From JAWWPG01 sp033850885 (GTDB lineage Bacteria > Actinomycetota > Actinomycetes > Propionibacteriales > Nocardioidaceae), in contig JAWWPG010000035.1 of NCBI GenBank assembly GCA_033850885.1, forward strand, positions 48,150 to 112,149: a DNA stretch of 64,000 bases. Reading direction: 5' to 3'. Both the position numbers and the translations under genes were made by a program. The notes beneath the pieces are model-generated. The model was given only the letters and a program-made list of their open reading frames with translations. It searched no databases and had not been told where the DNA came from. Every line of letters starts with the position of its first letter. Within the stretch, counting starts at the first letter, position 1. This document shows positions 43,912 through 54,253 of this stretch, piece after piece.

Positions 43912-46900
43912 ATGCACAGCAGGCTGGAAAAGGAAAAGCAGGAGCTGCTTGTCGAGGCATCTGCGATGGCCGGACAGCGCTCCGGGAGCACCGCTCTCAG
44001 CCAGGAGGAGGCACTGTCCCTCCTGGAGAAGTACTACGCACATGTCGCACCCGAGGACCTGACCGAGCGCACGCCCCTCGACGTCTACGGAGCGGCGGTG
44101 AGCCAGTATCGGCTGGCTTCAATGCGACCGCAGGGTACGGCGACCGTGCGGGTGTTCACGCCGTCGATCGACGAGAACGAGTGGTCCGCCTCCGGCCACT
44201 CGGTCGTGGAGGTCGTGACCGACGACATGCCCTTCCTCGTCGACTCGCTGTCGATGGAGCTCAATGCGCGCAAAAGCGCGTTGCACTCGGTCATCCACCC
44301 GCAGCTCTTCGTGCGGCGCGATATCACCGGCCAGCTCCTCGAGGTGCTCGACAAGGAAAAGGCCGAGGGCGGCTCGGCCGGCGATGTGCTGCGCGAGTCG
44401 TGGATGCACATCGAGATCGACCGGGTCGGCGACGACGCCGAGCTCGAGTCCATCGAGCAGGCTCTGGTCCGGGTGCTCAGGGACGTGCGGGAGGTGGTCG
44501 AGGACTGGCAGAAGATGCAGTCCCAGGCGATGGCGATTGTCGACGACCTGTCCGAGAACCCGACACCCCTGCCCGCCAAGGAGGTCGAGGAGGGTCGGGC
44601 GCTGCTCAAGTGGCTTGCGGAAGACCACTTCACGTTCCTCGGCTATCGCGAGTACGAGCTCAGCGAGGTCGAGGGCGACGACGTGCTGCGTGCGGTGCCC
44701 GGGACCGGGCTGGGTATCCTGCGATCCGACCAGGACATGTCGCCGACCTTCGGCAAGCTCCCGCCCGCGGTCAGGGAGAAGGCCCGTGAGAAGCAGCTGC
44801 TGATCATCACGAAGGCAAACTCCCGCGCCACCGTCCATCGCCCCGTCTATCTCGACTATGTGGGCGTCAAGACGTTCGACGAGTCGGGGGAGGTGTCCGG
44901 CGAGCGCCGTTTCCTCGGGCTGTTCAGCTCGGCCGCCTACACCGAGAGCCTGCTGCGCATTCCGGTGCTCCGTGAGAAGGCGACCCAGCTGTTGGAGGGC
45001 GCGGGTTTCACCCCGATGAGCCACAGCGGCAAAGAGCTCCTCGACATCCTCGAGAACTACCCGCGCGACGAGCTGTTCCAGACCTCCGTCGAGGAGCTGC
45101 TGCCGGTCACCGAGGCCGTGCTGCACCTACGCGAACGCCGGCAGCTGCGTCTGTTCACCAGACGTGACATCTACCGCCGCTACCTGTCCTGCCTCGTCTT
45201 CCTGCCGCGCGACCGTTACACCACGCAGGTGCGGGAGCGGATGCAGGACATCCTGACCTCGACGATGGGCGCCGCCACCATCGACTACACCGCGAAGGTG
45301 AGCGAGTCGGTGCTCGCGCGCCTGCACTTCGTCGTACGCGCCGCCCCCGGCGAGACCTTGCAAGACTTCGACGAGGCGGAGCTCGAGCTTGAGCTCGCCG
45401 AGGCCACCCGCTCCTGGACCGACGACTTCGTCGAGGCACTGCACGACCAGTTCGGTGAGGAGGCCGCGACCCGGCTCGCACGTACGTACGGCGCCGCGTT
45501 TCCCGAGGCCTACAAGGAGGACTTCGTGCCGGCTACGGGCGCGGCCGACGTACGTCGCATGGAGGGGGTGACCGAGGACGGCATCGTGCTGTCGCTTTAC
45601 TCCCCCGTCGCGGCCGGACCCGGGGAAGCCCGGTTCAAGGTCTTCCGTCGGGGGACTGCGCTGAGCCTGTCCGCCGTGCTGCCGGTGCTGTCGTCCCTCG
45701 GCGTCGAGGTGGTGGACGAGCGGCCGTACCAGCTCGAGATCGGCGCGGAACATGCCTGGATCTACGACTTCGGGCTGCGTCACCGCAAACCCCTGCCGAC
45801 GGGGTCGCGTGAGCTCTTCCAGGACGCGTTCATGGCGGTGTGGAGCGGGCGTGCGGAGAGCGACGGGTTCTCCGCCCTCGTGCTCGCCGCGAAGATGCCG
45901 TGGCGACAGGTTTCGATCCTGCGCGCCTACGCGAAGTACTTCCGTCAGGGCGGGTCGACCTTCAGCCAGGACTACATCGAGGCCGCGATGCTCGCGAACA
46001 TCCCGATCGCGAGGCTTCTCGTTCAGCTCTTCGAAGCCCGCTTCGACCCAGAGCTCCCCGACGGGACCCGCGAGGAACGCGAGGACGAGCTCAAGACGCA
46101 GATCACCACGGCTCTCGACGAGGTCGCCAGCCTGGACCAGGACCGGATCCTGCGCAGCTACCTCGGGGTCATCTGTGCCACCCTGCGGACGAACTTCTAC
46201 CAGCGGCGCGGCGACGGGAACCCGAAGGCATACCTGTCCCTGAAGCTCGACCCGCGCGAGATCCCGGAGCTTCCAGAGCCACGGCCGCGCTTCGAGATCT
46301 TCGTCTACTCACCTCGTGTCGAGGGGGTCCATCTGCGGTTCGGTCCGGTGGCTCGAGGCGGCCTGCGGTGGTCGGACCGCCGCGAGGACTTCCGGACCGA
46401 GGTCCTCGGGCTCGTCAAGGCCCAGATGGTGAAGAACGCCGTCATCGTGCCGGTGGGCTCCAAGGGCGGCTTCTACTGCAAGAACCTGCCGAACCCCGCG
46501 GTCGACCGGGAGGCCTGGCTCGGTGAGGGGATCGCCTGCTACCAGACGTTCATCTCCGGCCTGCTCGACATCACGGACAACCTGGTGGGCGAAGAGACCG
46601 TTGCGCCCGAAGGGGTCGTCCGACACGACGGCGACGACACCTACCTCGTGGTCGCTGCCGACAAGGGCACCGCGACCTTCTCCGACATCGCGAACGGGGT
46701 CGCCAAAGACTACGGCTACTGGCTGGGAGACGCGTTCGCGTCCGGGGGGTCCGCCGGCTACGACCACAAGGCGATGGGAATAACGGCCCGCGGTGCGTGG
46801 GAGTCGGTGAAACGGCACTTCCGGGAGCGCGGCATCGACTGCCAGTCCGAGGACTTCACCTGTGTCGGCATCGGCGACATGAGCGGCGACGTCTTCGGCA

Positions 46901-48762
46901 ACGGAGTGCTGTTGAGCAAGCACACCCGGCTGGTGGCGGCGTTCGACCATCGGGACATCTTCATCGACCCCACGCCCGACGCGGCGACGTCGTACGACGA
47001 GCGGAGCAGGCTCTTCACGCTGCCGCGGTCGAGCTGGGCGGACTACGACGCCAGCCTGATCTCGCCCGGCGGTGGTGTGTTCTCCCGCAGCCTCAAGTCC
47101 ATCCCCGTCTCGAACGAGATGGCCGCTTCCCTCGGCATCGACAAGGGCGTCGAGACGCTCACGCCGGCAGACCTGATGCGCGCGATCCTGCTCGCGCCTG
47201 TCGACCTGCTCTGGAACGGCGGCATCGGGACGTACGTGAAGGCCACGTCCGAGTCCAACGCCGAGGCGGGCGACAAGGCCAACGACGCGATTCGCGTCAA
47301 CGGCGCGCAGCTGCGCGCCAAGTCGGTCGGCGAAGGGGGCAACCTGGGCCTGACCCAGCTCGGGCGCATCGAGTACGCCTCAGCCGGCGGACGGATCTGC
47401 ACCGACTTCATCGACAACTCGGCGGGCGTCGACACGTCGGACCACGAGGTCAACATCAAGATCCTGCTCGCCAAGGTGATGGAGTCCGGCGACATGACCG
47501 AGAAGCAGCGCAACGAGCTCCTCGTCTCGATGACCGACGAGGTCGCCACCCTGGTTCTCGGGCACAACTACGAGCAGAACATCGCACTGGCCAGTGCAGA
47601 GCGGGTCGCGGTCGGGCTGAGCCACGTGCACGAGTCCTGGATCCGGCGGCTGGAGCGTCAGGGCCTGATCGACCGAGACATCGAGTTCCTGCCGACGGCG
47701 AAGGAGTTCGCCGACCGCCGGGCCGCCGGTCGGGGCCTGACGGCGCCGGAGCTCGCCGTTATGCTCGCCTACACGAAGATCGTGCTGTCGGCCGAGCTCC
47801 TCGAGGGCGAGCTGGCTGACGACCCGTTCCTGCGCGGCGACCTCTTCAGCTACTTCCCGTCGAAGATGCGGCAGGCCTACCGCAAGGAGATGCTGGCCCA
47901 CCCGTTGCGCCGGGAGATCATCGTGACCCAGGTGGTGAACGGGCTGGTCAACTTCGCGGGCATCACGTTCTTCCACCGGCTGAGCCAGGAGACCAGCGCC
48001 AGCGGGGAGGAGCTGGCCCGCGCCCATTACGTCTGCCGCGAGATCTACGGCGTCAATGCCGTCATGCGCGCGATCAACGAGCTCGACAACGTGGTCGACG
48101 CCTCGATCCAGACCGACATGCGGCTCGCCGTACGCACCCTCATCGAGCGCGCCACCCGGTGGATGGTCAACAACCGGCGTGCCCCGCTCGACTCCGAGGC
48201 CACGGTCGACCACTTCGGTACGGCGATCCAGCAGGTGGTCAGCGCGCTGCCCGACGTACTGGTGGGGATCGAGCGGGAGCAGTTCATCGAACGCCGGGAC
48301 CGGCTGACTGCCGCGGGAGTGCCGGAGGATGTCGCCGTTCACGTCGCCTCGTTGCCCCCGGCCTACGGTGCGCTGGAGATCGTCGAGATCGCGAAGAAGG
48401 AGGATCTCGACCCGGTCCTGGTGGCGCGAGTGCACGCGGTCCTCGGCGACCGGCTGGGCTTCAGCCGCCTGCTCGCGCGGATCGTCGCCCTGCCGCGTGA
48501 TGACCGGTGGCAGACGATGGCCCGCGCCTCGCTTCGCGACGACACCCACGCGGCGCAGGCGGGACTGACCGCCCTGGTGCTCGAGACCACAGGTCCGGAG
48601 CTCTCACCCGCGGACCGGGTCGCCGCCTGGGAGCAGGCCGACGAGCGCGTCGTGAGCCGCGCCCACCAGACGCTGCGTGAGATCACGTCGGAGGACGAGG
48701 CCGACCTGGCCCGGCTGTCGGTGGGGCTGCGTGTGGTACGCACGATGCTGCCGACGCCCTGA
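43912..48762 (+). CDS. NAD-specific glutamate dehydrogenase, large (L_180-type)
   Basis: A 1616-residue enzyme of the Bac_GDH class that deaminates glutamate to 2-oxoglutarate with NAD. It is the counterpart of mycobacterial Rv2476c. The N-terminal 700 residues are ACT-like regulatory domains (VVEVVTDDMPFLVDSLSMEL, in part). The central catalytic region has GGLRWSDRREDFRTEVLGLVKAQ (in part), KGGFYCKN, VAADKGTATFSDIAN, GDMSGDVFGNGVLLS and WNGGIGTYVKAT. A helical domain ends the protein. There is no frameshift across the whole 4.85 kb. It may receive glutamate from the proline route (pruA is 1.9 kb upstream). Confidence 0.95.
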   Translation: MHSRLEKEKQELLVEASAMAGQRSGSTALSQEEALSLLEKYYAHVAPEDLTERTPLDVYGAAVSQYRLASMRPQGTATVRVFTPSIDENEWSASGHSVVEVVTDDMPFLVDSLSMELNARKSALHSVIHPQLFVRRDITGQLLEVLDKEKAEGGSAGDVLRESWMHIEIDRVGDDAELESIEQALVRVLRDVREVVEDWQKMQSQAMAIVDDLSENPTPLPAKEVEEGRALLKWLAEDHFTFLGYREYELSEVEGDDVLRAVPGTGLGILRSDQDMSPTFGKLPPAVREKAREKQLLIITKANSRATVHRPVYLDYVGVKTFDESGEVSGERRFLGLFSSAAYTESLLRIPVLREKATQLLEGAGFTPMSHSGKELLDILENYPRDELFQTSVEELLPVTEAVLHLRERRQLRLFTRRDIYRRYLSCLVFLPRDRYTTQVRERMQDILTSTMGAATIDYTAKVSESVLARLHFVVRAAPGETLQDFDEAELELELAEATRSWTDDFVEALHDQFGEEAATRLARTYGAAFPEAYKEDFVPATGAADVRRMEGVTEDGIVLSLYSPVAAGPGEARFKVFRRGTALSLSAVLPVLSSLGVEVVDERPYQLEIGAEHAWIYDFGLRHRKPLPTGSRELFQDAFMAVWSGRAESDGFSALVLAAKMPWRQVSILRAYAKYFRQGGSTFSQDYIEAAMLANIPIARLLVQLFEARFDPELPDGTREEREDELKTQITTALDEVASLDQDRILRSYLGVICATLRTNFYQRRGDGNPKAYLSLKLDPREIPELPEPRPRFEIFVYSPRVEGVHLRFGPVARGGLRWSDRREDFRTEVLGLVKAQMVKNAVIVPVGSKGGFYCKNLPNPAVDREAWLGEGIACYQTFISGLLDITDNLVGEETVAPEGVVRHDGDDTYLVVAADKGTATFSDIANGVAKDYGYWLGDAFASGGSAGYDHKAMGITARGAWESVKRHFRERGIDCQSEDFTCVGIGDMSGDVFGNGVLLSKHTRLVAAFDHRDIFIDPTPDAATSYDERSRLFTLPRSSWADYDASLISPGGGVFSRSLKSIPVSNEMAASLGIDKGVETLTPADLMRAILLAPVDLLWNGGIGTYVKATSESNAEAGDKANDAIRVNGAQLRAKSVGEGGNLGLTQLGRIEYASAGGRICTDFIDNSAGVDTSDHEVNIKILLAKVMESGDMTEKQRNELLVSMTDEVATLVLGHNYEQNIALASAERVAVGLSHVHESWIRRLERQGLIDRDIEFLPTAKEFADRRAAGRGLTAPELAVMLAYTKIVLSAELLEGELADDPFLRGDLFSYFPSKMRQAYRKEMLAHPLRREIIVTQVVNGLVNFAGITFFHRLSQETSASGEELARAHYVCREIYGVNAVMRAINELDNVVDASIQTDMRLAVRTLIERATRWMVNNRRAPLDSEATVDHFGTAIQQVVSALPDVLVGIEREQFIERRDRLTAAGVPEDVAVHVASLPPAYGALEIVEIAKKEDLDPVLVARVHAVLGDRLGFSRLLARIVALPRDDRWQTMARASLRDDTHAAQAGLTALVLETTGPELSPADRVAAWEQADERVVSRAHQTLREITSEDEADLARLSVGLRVVRTMLPTP

Positions 48763-48802
48763 CCAACGACGACGCGACACTCGACACCGAACGGAGTGAC
48801 AG

Positions 48803-49701
<899 letters not shown>

Positions 49702-49705
<4 letters not shown>

Positions 49706-50766
49706 GAACCGCGTTCATGAGCCTGGCTCGAGCCATGGTCAAGGGGTTCGTTCGCGACCGGCAGGCGGTCTTCTTCTCGGTCTTCTTCCCGCTCATGTTC
49801 CTCGTGCTCTTCGGCGGCGTCTTCTCGGGCCAGTCGACGAGCAGGATCAACCTGGTCGAGGTCGGCAACGTCACGATCTTCCATCAGCTGCCGAGGCCGG
49901 AGCAGGCGGCGTTCCGGGCGGCATTCGACGTGTCGAAGTCCAACGATCTCACCGCATCCCTGGAGCAGGTGCGCAAGGGCGACGCGGACGCCGCCCTGCA
50001 ACAGGTCGGGCACCGGGTCGTCCTCCACTTCAGCCGTGCGGACCAGGTGAAGTCGTCGGTCGCCGAGGGCACGATCCAGGGCTTCGTGCAAGCCGCAAAC
50101 CTCGCCGCGACCGGACGGCCGCCGACGTACACCTTCGCGACGGAACAGGTGGAGGACAAGTCGCTGAAGACGATCCAGTACGTCACGCCGGGTCTGTTGG
50201 GGTGGGCGATCGCGACCAGCGCCACCTTCGGCGCTGCCGCGACGCTGGTCGGCTGGCGTCGCAGCAAGCTGCTCCGGCGGCTCCGCCTTGCCCCCGTGTC
50301 CACGCGGGCGGTGGTCGGAGCCAGGATCGGAGTGACGCTGCTGATCGCTCTTGTGCAGATGGCGATCTTCATCGGCCTGGCGGTGGTGGCCTTCGGCCTC
50401 CAGCTGACCGGCTACTGGTGGATGGCGGTGCCGCTCGTGGTGTGCGGCACGCTGAGCTTCATGGCGCTCGGGCTGCTCGCCGGGGCGATCTCCAAGACCG
50501 TCGAGGGTGCGAGCGCGCTCGCCAACATCTTCGTGCTGCCGATGGCGTTCCTGTCCGGCTCGTTCTTCCCCCTCGACAACGCTCCGGGGTGGCTCGACGT
50601 GGTCAGCCACCTGCTGCCACTGCGCTACCTGAACGACGGCATGCTCGACGTGATGGTCCGCGGGGACGGCCCGGGGGCCGTCGTCACGCCGATCGCCATC
50701 CTGGTCGCGTTCGCCGTCGTCGTCATCGTGGTCGCCAGCCGGTTCTTCCGCTGGGACGCCGACTGA
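49702..50766 (+). CDS. ABC-2 type transporter permease
   Basis: A 354-residue membrane protein with one N-terminal span (AVFFSVFFPLMFLVLFGGVF), an extracytoplasmic loop of about 150 residues and five or more C-terminal spans. The last part contains ANIFVLPMAFLSGSFFPLDN and PLRYLNDGMLDVM, typical of DrrB/YhgE-type exporters. It is coupled to the ATPase gene by an ATGA overlap and ends 23 bp before prfB. No regulator adjoins the pair. Confidence 0.92.
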
Positions 50767-50776
50767 GGCAGCCGCG

Positions 50777-50782
50777 TACCCT
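50777..50782 (+). promoter_or_regulatory. -10 box of prfB
   Basis: TACCCT ends 7 nt before the GTG at 50790, the leaderless arrangement again. Confidence 0.45.
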
Positions 50783-50789
50783 GGCAGGC

Positions 50790-51893
50790 GTGGCCGGTCC
50801 CGACATCACAGAACGGATCAAACAGCTCGATGCGACCCTGACCAGCATCGAGCGGGTCCTCGACCTCGACGCGATGCGCGCCGAGGTCGGGGAGCTCGGC
50901 GTGGAGGTCGCCGCGCCGGACCTCTGGGACGACCAGGCGAACGCCCAGCGGGTGACGGGACGGCTCTCGGTCCTGCAGGCCGACATCGACCGCGTGACGG
51001 GGTTGCGGTCGAGGCTGGACGACGTCCAGGTGCTGCTTGACCTCGCCAACGAGGAGGGCGACAGCACCGTGCTTGCGGAGGCGGAGCAGGAGCTCGACCG
51101 GATCTCTACCGCGATCGAGGCGCTCGAGGTCCGCACGTTGCTCGCGGGGGAGTACGACGAGCGCGATGCGTTGGTCTCGATCCGGTCCGGAGCCGGAGGG
51201 GTCGACGCGGCGGACTGGGCCGAGATGCTGATGCGGATGTACCTTCGCTGGGCCGAGCGGCACGGGTACCCGACCGAGGTCTACGAGACGTCGTACGCCG
51301 AGGAGGCCGGGATCAAGTCCGCGACGTTCGCGGTGAAGGCCCCCTACGCGTACGGCACCTTGAGCGTCGAGCAGGGGACGCACCGGCTGGTGCGGATCTC
51401 GCCGTTCGACAACCAGGGCCGCCGACAGACGTCCTTCGCAGCGGTCGAGGTGGTGCCAGTCATCGAGCAGACCGACGAGATCGACATCCCCGAGGAGGAC
51501 ATCAAGGTCGACGTCTTTCGCTCGTCAGGTCCAGGCGGGCAGAGCGTCAACACGACGGACTCCGCCGTCCGGCTCACCCACCTCCCCACGGGGCTCGTGG
51601 TGGCCGTACAGAACGAGAAGAGCCAGCTGCAGAACAAGAACACCGCGATGGTGATCCTGAAGGCTCGCCTGCTGGCCCTCAAGCGGGCGGAGGAGAAGGC
51701 CACTCTCGACGAGATGCGCGGCGAGGTGCTGGCATCGTGGGGCGACCAGATGCGCAACTATGTGCTGAACCCCTACCAGATGGTCAAGGACCTGCGCACC
51801 GAATACGAGGAGGGCAATCCCTCGAGCGTGCTCGACGGGGACATCGACGCCTTCATCGAGGCAGGCATCCGCTGGCGTCGAGGCCAGGAGTAG
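50790..51893 (+). CDS. prfB: Peptide chain release factor 2
   Basis: RF2 ends translation at UAA and UGA. The 367-residue protein has the recognition tripeptide SPF in VRISPFDNQGRR and the peptidyl-hydrolysis loop SSGPGGQSVNTTDSAVR. The gene is one continuous frame: the autoregulatory +1 frameshift with an early in-frame UGA seen in many bacteria is absent, as usual in actinobacteria. The GTG at 50790 matches the family N-terminus (TERIKQLDATLTSIERVLD, in part). It is followed by ftsE and ftsX, a common actinobacterial order. Confidence 0.96.
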   Translation: MAGPDITERIKQLDATLTSIERVLDLDAMRAEVGELGVEVAAPDLWDDQANAQRVTGRLSVLQADIDRVTGLRSRLDDVQVLLDLANEEGDSTVLAEAEQELDRISTAIEALEVRTLLAGEYDERDALVSIRSGAGGVDAADWAEMLMRMYLRWAERHGYPTEVYETSYAEEAGIKSATFAVKAPYAYGTLSVEQGTHRLVRISPFDNQGRRQTSFAAVEVVPVIEQTDEIDIPEEDIKVDVFRSSGPGGQSVNTTDSAVRLTHLPTGLVVAVQNEKSQLQNKNTAMVILKARLLALKRAEEKATLDEMRGEVLASWGDQMRNYVLNPYQMVKDLRTEYEEGNPSSVLDGDIDAFIEAGIRWRRGQE

Positions 51894-51962
51894 CCGCCTG
51901 CCGGCGGCCCGGCGGGGACTCGCCACGGTTGAGCCGTCCCTCGGCGCGTCGGGCGCGTCGCC

Positions 51963-51968
51963 TAAACT
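51963..51968 (+). promoter_or_regulatory. -10 box of ftsE
   Basis: TAAACT ends 7 nt before the GTG at 51976. No ribosome site is present between them. Confidence 0.5.
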
Positions 51969-51975
51969 CTGGCCA

Positions 51976-52665
51976 GTGATTCGCTTCGAACAGGTCAGCA
52001 AGGCGTACGACGGTCAGAGCCGTCCCGCGTTGGAGGCCGTCGACGTCGACATCGAGAAGGGTGAGTTCGTCTTCCTGGTCGGTCCTTCGGGTTCTGGCAA
52101 GTCGACGTTCCTGCGGCTCGTGCTGCGTGAGGCTCGGCCGACGGTAGGTCGCGTCTATGTCGCCGGGAAGGAGATCAACCGGTTGGCCGGCTGGAAGGTG
52201 CCGGGCCTGCGGCGCCAGATCGGGACGGTCTTCCAGGACTTCCGGCTGCTGCCGAACAAGACGGTGGCGCAGAACGTCGCGTTCGCGCTGCAGGTGATCG
52301 GGAAGCACAAGTCCGACATCAACCGGCTGGTGCCCGAGACGCTCAAGCTGGTCGGGCTCGACGGCAAGGAGAAGCGGCTGCCCGACGAGCTGTCGGGCGG
52401 CGAGCAGCAGCGGGTCGCGATCGCCCGGGCGTTCGTCAACCGGCCGATGATCCTGATCGCGGACGAGCCGACCGGGAACCTCGACCCCACGACGTCCGTC
52501 GGCATCATGAAGCTGCTGGACCGGATCAACCGGACCGGCACCACCGTGGTCATGGCGACCCATGACTCGGGGGTCGTCGACCAGATGCGCAAACGGGTCA
52601 TCGAGCTGCAGGCCGGCAAGGTGATTCGTGACCAGGCCCGAGGGGTCTACGGCTACCAGAGCTGA
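51976..52665 (+). CDS. ftsE: Cell division ATPase FtsE
   Basis: FtsE powers the FtsEX complex, which switches on peptidoglycan hydrolases at the septum. The 229-residue ATPase shows Walker A LVGPSGSGKSTFL, signature LSGGEQQRVAIARA, Walker B LIADEPTGNLDP and H-loop MATHDSGVVDQM. FtsX follows after 53 bp. In many relatives smpB comes next; here about 4 kb of accessory genes and an M23 hydrolase intervene. It is probably expressed from its own leaderless promoter. Confidence 0.96.
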   Translation: MIRFEQVSKAYDGQSRPALEAVDVDIEKGEFVFLVGPSGSGKSTFLRLVLREARPTVGRVYVAGKEINRLAGWKVPGLRRQIGTVFQDFRLLPNKTVAQNVAFALQVIGKHKSDINRLVPETLKLVGLDGKEKRLPDELSGGEQQRVAIARAFVNRPMILIADEPTGNLDPTTSVGIMKLLDRINRTGTTVVMATHDSGVVDQMRKRVIELQAGKVIRDQARGVYGYQS

Positions 52666-52718
52666 CGCCTGACGTCCGCGGCCCGCCCCCGTCGTACCCA
52701 CAGAGGAACCCAGAGACC

Positions 52719-53636
52719 ATGCAACTGAGATATGTCGCTTCCGAGCTCGGCACGGGGCTCAAACGCAACGTGTCGATGACGATCGCCGTCATCCTGACGA
52801 TCTGGATGTCTTTGACCCTGGTCGGGCTTGGACTGCTGGTGCGTTCGCAGGTCACGAAGATCGAGCAGTACTTCGGCAGCCAGCTCGAGGTGCAGGTCGT
52901 CTTCTGCGGGCAGAACTCGCAGACCGACACCTGCGTCGGCGGTCAGGCGTCGCCCACCCAGGAGGTCGCCGTCAGGAAGGTCATCACCGCCAGCCCTGAG
53001 GTCGCGTCGTACCGCTTCCAGACCCGCCAGCAGGCGTACCGGACGTTCCAGGCCACGCACACCGACGACCAGGGCCACCCGAGCCCGATCGCGAAGATCC
53101 TCAAGGTCTCCGACATGTCGACCGGCTACTGGGTGAAGTTCAAGGACCCGAACCAGACCCAGGCCCTCATCAGCTCGGTCAACCACCAGCCGGGCGTGGA
53201 GCAGATCATCGACATCCGCAAGGAGCTCGACCCGGTCTACCGCACGCTCAACATGCTCAAGTGGATGGCTCTCGGCGCGGCAGGGCTGCTCGTGCTGGCG
53301 GCCGTGCTGCAGGTGTCGAACACAATCCGGCTCGCGGCGATGGCGCGGCGCCGCGAGATCGGCATCATGCGCCTGGTGGGCGCCTCGAGCGTCTACATCC
53401 AGCTGCCGTTCGTGCTGGAGGTGATCTTCTCCGCCCTCGTCGGCGCCGCGCTGGCGTGTGCGACGCTGGCGGTCGTCGTCAAGTGGTTCGTGCCGTGGCT
53501 GCATCGCGTCGTCCAGCTGTGGCAGTGGGTGAGCTGGTCGACAGCACTGTGGGCGATGGTGTGGATGGTCGCGATCGCTCTCGCCCTGGCGATCGTGCCC
53601 ACGGTCGTGATGACCCGCAAGTACCTCCGAGTCTGA
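52719..53636 (+). CDS. ftsX: Cell division permease-like protein FtsX
   Basis: FtsX is the membrane half of FtsEX; its outer loop recruits and activates a coiled-coil hydrolase. The 305-residue protein has a span near residues 22-45 (MTIAVILTIWMSLTLVGLGLL, in part), an extracytoplasmic domain to about 175 with a Cys pair (FCGQNSQTDTC), then three more spans. The motif RRREIGIMRLVGAS is the cytoplasmic coupling segment. AGAGGAA precedes the ATG. The M23 protein at 57849-59162 has the coiled-coil plus LytM layout expected of its partner. Confidence 0.95.
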   Translation: MQLRYVASELGTGLKRNVSMTIAVILTIWMSLTLVGLGLLVRSQVTKIEQYFGSQLEVQVVFCGQNSQTDTCVGGQASPTQEVAVRKVITASPEVASYRFQTRQQAYRTFQATHTDDQGHPSPIAKILKVSDMSTGYWVKFKDPNQTQALISSVNHQPGVEQIIDIRKELDPVYRTLNMLKWMALGAAGLLVLAAVLQVSNTIRLAAMARRREIGIMRLVGASSVYIQLPFVLEVIFSALVGAALACATLAVVVKWFVPWLHRVVQLWQWVSWSTALWAMVWMVAIALALAIVPTVVMTRKYLRV

Positions 53637-53676
53637 AATTCTGCATCCTCCCGTGCGTGTCGCATCTGGCTGCTCG

Positions 53677-53692
53677 CTGACATCTATGTCAG
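53677..53692. repeat. Palindrome after ftsX
   Basis: CTGACAT-CT-ATGTCAG is a perfect 7-bp inverted repeat. A second pair, ATATGGC/GCCATAT with a 16-nt gap, follows near 53714-53743 in an unusually A/T-rich patch. It may end ftsX transcription or act as operator for the next gene. Confidence 0.4.
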
Positions 53693-53769
53693 ATTCGTGG
53701 TATTCATCTGCATATATGGCTGAACTATGATCGGCGGCCATATGGCAGCGCCAGCCGAGAGGTGTCCAG

Positions 53770-53982
53770 ATGAGCGAACGCTCGGAGCTTGTCGCGATGC
53801 TGGTGCACCCCCGCACCGAGATGGTCGACCCGGGTGACGTGTCGACCTGGCTGGTAGCGGGCCAACCGCCGTCGCCGGAAGAGCTGGCCCTGTTGCGGTG
53901 TCTGACCGTTGACGTCCTCATCGATGTCACAACGCTGCTCTCCGTCGGAATCGAGCTGATCGCACTGGAGGCCCTGATCTGA
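53770..53982 (+). CDS. Small hypothetical protein
   Basis: A 70-residue protein that I do not recognise. It begins MSERSELVAMLVHPRTEM, has a middle part with Pro/Glu (QPPSPEELALLRCLT) and ends in a hydrophobic stretch (VDVLIDVTTLLSVGIELIALEALI, in part) that could be membrane-associated. GAGAGGTG lies 5-9 nt before the ATG, a fair ribosome site. It stands alone between ftsX and the stress-type operon, in a segment richer in A/T than the genome average. Confidence 0.5.
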   Translation: MSERSELVAMLVHPRTEMVDPGDVSTWLVAGQPPSPEELALLRCLTVDVLIDVTTLLSVGIELIALEALI

Positions 53983-54176
53983 GGCTTTCCGGGTGCGAGC
54001 TGCATTCTGAAACCACCGTCCTGGTGGTCCCCGCCTTTGTTGGCTTGTGATTTCCTGCCAAGGGTCAACAAGTGCCCTCTGGGTGCCTGGCGGTGAAATG
54101 GTCAGGTCTCGGGCCGTCTTGGCGGCACGGAACGGCTGAATTCTGGATCATAGGTGATGCGCGTCACAACAGGTGA
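53983..54176. other. Intergenic stretch before the stress-type operon
   Basis: No gene seen. It includes a hairpin CCACC-GTCCT-GGTGG (54014-54028) soon after the small gene, a possible terminator. Confidence 0.35.
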
Positions 54177-54202
54177 GTTTGCCTTGCAGCCAGGTGGGGT
54201 AC
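54177..54202 (+). promoter_or_regulatory. General-stress-sigma-like promoter
   Basis: GTTT (54177-54180), 16-nt spacer, GGGTAC (54197-54202). This fits the GTTT-N15/16-GGGTA consensus of SigB/SigF-group sigma factors in actinobacteria. Transcription would start about 45 nt before the ATG at 54254. Confidence 0.5.
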
Positions 54203-54253
54203 GTGCCTCAAGGCTGGGCAATGCATTCCCGGTGGTGACCAGGAAGGACGGAA

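Noticed and set aside
50790..50880. Programmed +1 frameshift in prfB
   Set aside because: The frame is continuous from the GTG through the region where the slippery stop would be.
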